Shown here: one piece after another, positions 62,726-64,000 of the stretch | How the letters are laid out: each line of letters begins with the position of its first letter | Numbering within the stretch: the first letter of the stretch is position 1 | NCBI GenBank assembly: GCA_029204225.1 | Contig: CM055099.1 | Coordinates: 52,097,298-52,161,297 of the forward strand | DNA from: Diphasiastrum complanatum | Taxonomy: Eukaryota > Streptophyta > Lycopodiopsida > Lycopodiales > Lycopodiaceae | Length of the DNA: 64,000 nucleotides | Direction: 5' to 3' | Translations under genes and position numbers: made by a program | Notes under the pieces: model-generated | Told to the model about the DNA's origin: nothing | The model's database searches: none | What the model saw: the letters and a program-made list of their open reading frames with translations, nothing else

Positions 62726-63533
62726 CATACGAGGATCCACATTGCATCACACTTATGGTACAAGAGATGTTCCTACTACGACAGGACTTATGTCAAACAG
62801 TTCAGCAGAGTCACCCAACACCACAGCTCCATATCACATCATTCTTTTCCAAGAGGAGACCTAGGACAGATCCAGAGTCTGTTGATATTGGTGATGATGA
62901 TGATGATGGCGATGATACAGATGCACATGCACTTACACATGGAAATAAGAGACAGTGCAACAGATGGAGTCATGTTACGGCCCAAGCTATCCGACACCAG
63001 GGTGAGATGCACATCTCATTGACAGTCTTCCAGACGACACCAGCAGCGCACCCCTGCTCTACTTCCTGTAGCAGCTCGCATTATGTCATTTCTCATCCCT
63101 AGCAGAGCATGATGATGACACTATGCTATGTTTTTTATACTATCAGCTATATGGCACATGTTTTTATACATTACATTTCACATTTCAGAGCATAGTTTAG
63201 TTCAGTTTGATTACTTAGTAATTTATCTACATGTACTTTCTTTACCATTTGGAGACATTTTACGTGCTCCCACGGATACCACACACTTGACATGTAACTT
63301 TTAGTCTTATATGCCTTTTGGCATCGAAAAGACATTAATAAAGCTTTCTTGCTTTCTCTCAACTTTGCAAACATTGTATCATCAATTTCACTTTCTTTTA
63401 TCTTTCAAAATACCATCACAAGACACATCGAAACAACAAAACATACCTCCCACTTTGTGATAGTCTCAAGTGGATAAATACGTAATAATTTGTTTGTTGC
63501 AGGTACTACCATACGAACACCATCCAATCCAAT
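48255..63533 (-). CDS. FREE1: FREE1/FYVE1 ESCRT component, 3' eight exons
   Basis: FREE1 is a plant-specific ESCRT-associated FYVE protein that binds PI3P on multivesicular endosomes and is needed for vacuolar sorting of ubiquitinated cargo. Visible exons: 63533-63447, 53560-53429, 52837-52679, 52486-52421, 51621-51511, 50313-50224, 50107-49799, 48332-48255; all phase 0, 343 residues to the stop. Residues 1-73 form the PH-like region ([26 protein letters not shown]). FYVE spans 126-184 with WVPD, RRHHCRNCG and RVC. A coiled-coil segment follows ([18 protein letters not shown]). The tail carries CPTC at 310-313 and CGVC at 331-334 and ends HPFLVSAH, as in Arabidopsis FREE1. The N-terminal proline-rich part and start lie beyond the window. 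The first visible intron is 9,886 bp. Confidence 0.93.
54840..55320 (+). mobile_element. LINE endonuclease (EEP) fragment
   Basis: The translation contains [20 protein letters not shown], the GDFNAR motif region of LINE apurinic-type endonucleases (G replaced by K). Next come [20 protein letters not shown] and, after a frameshift, the DHSLLS region with [13 protein letters not shown]. It is truncated on both sides. It may be the 5' part of the same LINE family whose 3' ends lie at 61.7-63.4 kb. Confidence 0.65.
55522..55978 (+). mobile_element. Solo copia LTR with AATTA duplication
   Basis: It starts TGTTAGAAAT and ends TTTTCCTACA, flanked by AATTA at 55517-55521 and 55979-55983. It matches the LTR at 59675-60126 (CATAGGTTACTTTGACCCAA and the 3' end TTCCTACA). 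No internal copia sequence adjoins it, so it is a solo LTR from LTR-LTR recombination. Confidence 0.88.
56000..56498 (-). mobile_element. Gypsy LTR region
   Basis: On the minus strand it begins TGTCGGGGAGAGTTATGGAC at 56498, after a pol end, and shares blocks with the LTR at 17752-18150 (GGGGGCC...GGAGGGC, CGCACTATT). It continues through TATAAGTAGGGAAACTG (possible TATA/R region) to about 56050. The inner boundary is approximate. Confidence 0.65.
56560..57410 (-). mobile_element. Ty3/gypsy chromodomain end, decayed
   Basis: The minus strand carries [12 protein letters not shown], then [19 protein letters not shown] and [11 protein letters not shown], the same chromodomain tail as the gypsy at 17.5 kb. 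The sequence further into the element (to about 57410) is so decayed that only scattered blocks remain, and it holds tandem-like motifs such as GGAAGCCAAG. It is the second member, inverted, of that gypsy family. Confidence 0.75.
57472..57546 (+). mobile_element. Left part of an interrupted ORF
   Basis: The frame [20 protein letters not shown] runs to the insertion point at 57546 and continues at 60132 as FVEDLDEES once the intervening copia is removed. The composition resembles the linker of a retroelement polyprotein. Confidence 0.5.
58813..59556 (+). CDS. Extra copia ORF, paralogous to the integrase-RT linker
   Basis: An open frame of about 247 residues lies between the truncated pol and the 3' LTR, in the position of the env-like gene of some copia (Sirevirus-type) elements. 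It is not env-like: it aligns with the pol linker at about 58205-58560. Shared blocks include QPILHHEQS against [21 protein letters not shown] against [21 protein letters not shown] against LLQTLQDSK, and [13 protein letters not shown] against [13 protein letters not shown]. The C-terminal third (from about 59340) is unique and ends in a hydrophobic stretch. Its function is unknown. Separately drifted copies suggest an old duplication. Confidence 0.6.
   Translation: MSISTFVQSVKSEHLIGENSSLLEESSMSSHTSLKDSFDDTIVDASFDSLPNFYDEDVGQQVQSSSFGHLQPILHHEQSIMLQEQPAEDYGLHGPCWEHFRQQSVEQPITVPCRLLETLQNNKEMSYYEGKAHTSLKSVPLANFFGSTLTLHHDVGTLPILCEQVIDGKVREDVMSKEFGTHFYCPYGKKYFRMMWEPMMDYKSMFRLIAEFMLDPYFGWSMQILTLQLDASLLHILFLLYVGHDWG
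59675..60126 (+). mobile_element. 3' LTR of deleted copia, 452 bp
   Basis: It starts TGTTGGAATG after AAGGAGGG, a polypurine-like tract, and ends ATTTCCTACA. A solo relative lies at 55522-55978. TATATATATG near 59950 may be the promoter TATA. Confidence 0.9.
60127..60355 (+). mobile_element. Right part of the interrupted ORF
   Basis: The frame continues from 57546: [19 protein letters not shown], then [16 protein letters not shown] and a Ser/Thr/Lys-rich end with a stop at 60353. No domain is recognised. Confidence 0.5.
60356..60654. other. No feature recognised
   Basis: No domain-bearing frame or repeat boundary is seen here between the interrupted ORF and the gypsy LTR. Confidence 0.5.
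60655..61210 (-). mobile_element. Gypsy LTR with internal (CT)n
   Basis: It starts TGTTAGGGACCC at 61210 on the minus strand, directly after GAAGAGGGAA, a polypurine-like tract, behind the chromodomain end. A (CT)n tract occupies about 60692-60766. The far end is not defined because no second LTR copy is present. Confidence 0.7.
60692..60766. repeat. (CT)n microsatellite
   Basis: A perfect CT tract of about 75 bp lies at the end of the gypsy LTR region. Confidence 0.95.
61211..61690 (-). mobile_element. Ty3/gypsy integrase tail and chromodomain
   Basis: The minus strand reads [49 protein letters not shown], then a chromodomain [19 protein letters not shown] and RFPGF before the stop. This is the standard chromovirus pol end. 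It is a different family from the 17.5/56.6 kb gypsies. It is truncated at about 61690, where LINE sequence begins. Confidence 0.88.
61691..62674 (+). mobile_element. LINE 3' end with zf-RVT motif
   Basis: The plus strand encodes the C-terminus of a non-LTR retrotransposon: [20 protein letters not shown] (a C-X2-C...H-X4-C finger at about 62094-62153), then [16 protein letters not shown] and [15 protein letters not shown]. The frame is broken upstream. The 3'UTR ends ACATTAATAAAGC, followed by a (CT)n tail. Confidence 0.85.
62675..62723. repeat. (CT)24 tail of LINE
   Basis: The CT tract directly follows AATAAAG at the LINE 3' end. A second LINE copy starts immediately after it. Confidence 0.95.
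62724..63355 (+). mobile_element. 5'-truncated second LINE copy
   Basis: It begins with sequence aligning to the end of the first copy's ORF ([20 protein letters not shown] against [19 protein letters not shown]). It continues to a 3' end that matches the first copy (CACACACTTGACAT, then AAAAGACATTAATAAAGCTT at about 63330-63349). A GAT-repeat encodes an Asp-rich run near 62893-62920. It is a 5'-truncated insertion, or a tandem copy, of the same LINE family. Confidence 0.75.
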
Positions 63534-63539
63534 CTACAT

Positions 63540-64000
63540 CATCAAAAGAATACACATGTCAGCTTCACTTATCAAAAGAAAAAAACTCTCATCACTTAAC
63601 AATTCTAATGATTCAATAATAGCTTCCAAAGAGTTAATGTCTTGAAGATGTTCAATGATATACACAAGGAAAAGAGAACAAAACTTTGCAAATTACTATA
63701 GATTCAAATACACGAGTGAGAAGGTGAAAAGGCATGCATCACAACAAAGAAAATCAAGGCAATGAGCCCTTGCAACAAAACATAGCAAAATCCCAAGTTA
63801 TAAGCAAAACAACCATGTCCAAAACACATAATAGAAAAAATATTGATAAGGCAATGTGAAATGATTCTAAGTGAATAAGCTAATCTAATGAGGCTAAGCT
63901 GATACAACAACGTAAAGCGTAGATCCACTACATAATCAATCAACTTGTTAATACGAGGCTCACTAGCTTACTTGTAATATTTGAGTGACCCATGGGCAAG
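63540..64000. other. FREE1 intron, no exon seen
   Basis: This is upstream intron sequence of FREE1 in the minus direction. No exon with FREE1-like coding sequence is visible, so the next upstream exon lies outside the window. Confidence 0.6.

Larger units (their letters stand above)
53561..63446 (-). other. 9.9-kb FREE1 intron filled with retroelements
   Basis: Both borders are good splice sites (donor GAG|GTATGT at 63447/63446; acceptor ATTAG at 53561). The exons on each side join in frame at ITKWE|VSDSS. The contents are listed separately; 53561-54840 has no recognisable feature. Confidence 0.88.

Noticed and set aside
62755-63102. 115-residue Asp-rich frame as an independent gene
   Set aside because: Its start aligns with the C-terminus of the neighbouring LINE ORF and it lies between LINE 3' end features.

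Overview
The window is nuclear DNA from a land plant with a large, repeat-rich genome. The evidence is a recognisable land-plant ESCRT gene (FREE1/FYVE1), plant-type multi-exon genes with GT-AG introns, and a dense bed of decayed Ty1/copia, Ty3/gypsy (chromodomain) and LINE fragments. One intron is nearly 10 kb and filled with retroelements. Long introns plus LINEs with zf-RVT C-termini and (CT)n tails would suit a fern or gymnosperm, but the species cannot be fixed from the sequence alone.

Layout. 1-3.9 kb: copia leader and integrase remnants, a small acidic ORF behind a TATA box, and a direct/inverted repeat cluster. 5.3-7.9 kb: a decayed coiled-coil ORF of unknown family. 9.4-26 kb: a retroelement graveyard of at least five copia and three gypsy pieces in both orientations, with identifiable LTRs, primer-binding sites and long (CT)n/(AT)n tracts. 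26-28.7 kb: no gene seen. 28.76-34.92 kb (minus): an apparently intact 13-exon gene for a 1301-residue protein that joins ankyrin repeats, a CCCH zinc finger, an RRM, a LOTUS/OST-HTH domain and a C-terminal RING. 35.6-38.6 kb (plus): a tandem pair of an unrecognised gene family, the first copy broken and the second intact with three exons. 39-45 kb: copia fragments, including a deleted copia that sits in another copia's reverse transcriptase with a perfect GGATA target-site duplication. 45-48.2 kb: no clear gene. 48.26-63.53 kb (minus): the 3' eight exons of FREE1; the 5' exons lie beyond the window's right edge. Its first visible intron (9,886 bp) holds LINE, gypsy and copia fragments, including a solo LTR with an AATTA duplication.

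The cellular genes do not form an operon or an obvious pathway. The ankyrin-CCCH-RRM-LOTUS-RING protein looks like a cytoplasmic RNA-binding regulator with possible ubiquitin-ligase activity. FREE1 acts at multivesicular endosomes. The tandem pair has no assignable role. Exon chains were assembled by eye from GT-AG sites, reading phase and domain continuity; no alignment or database search was run.
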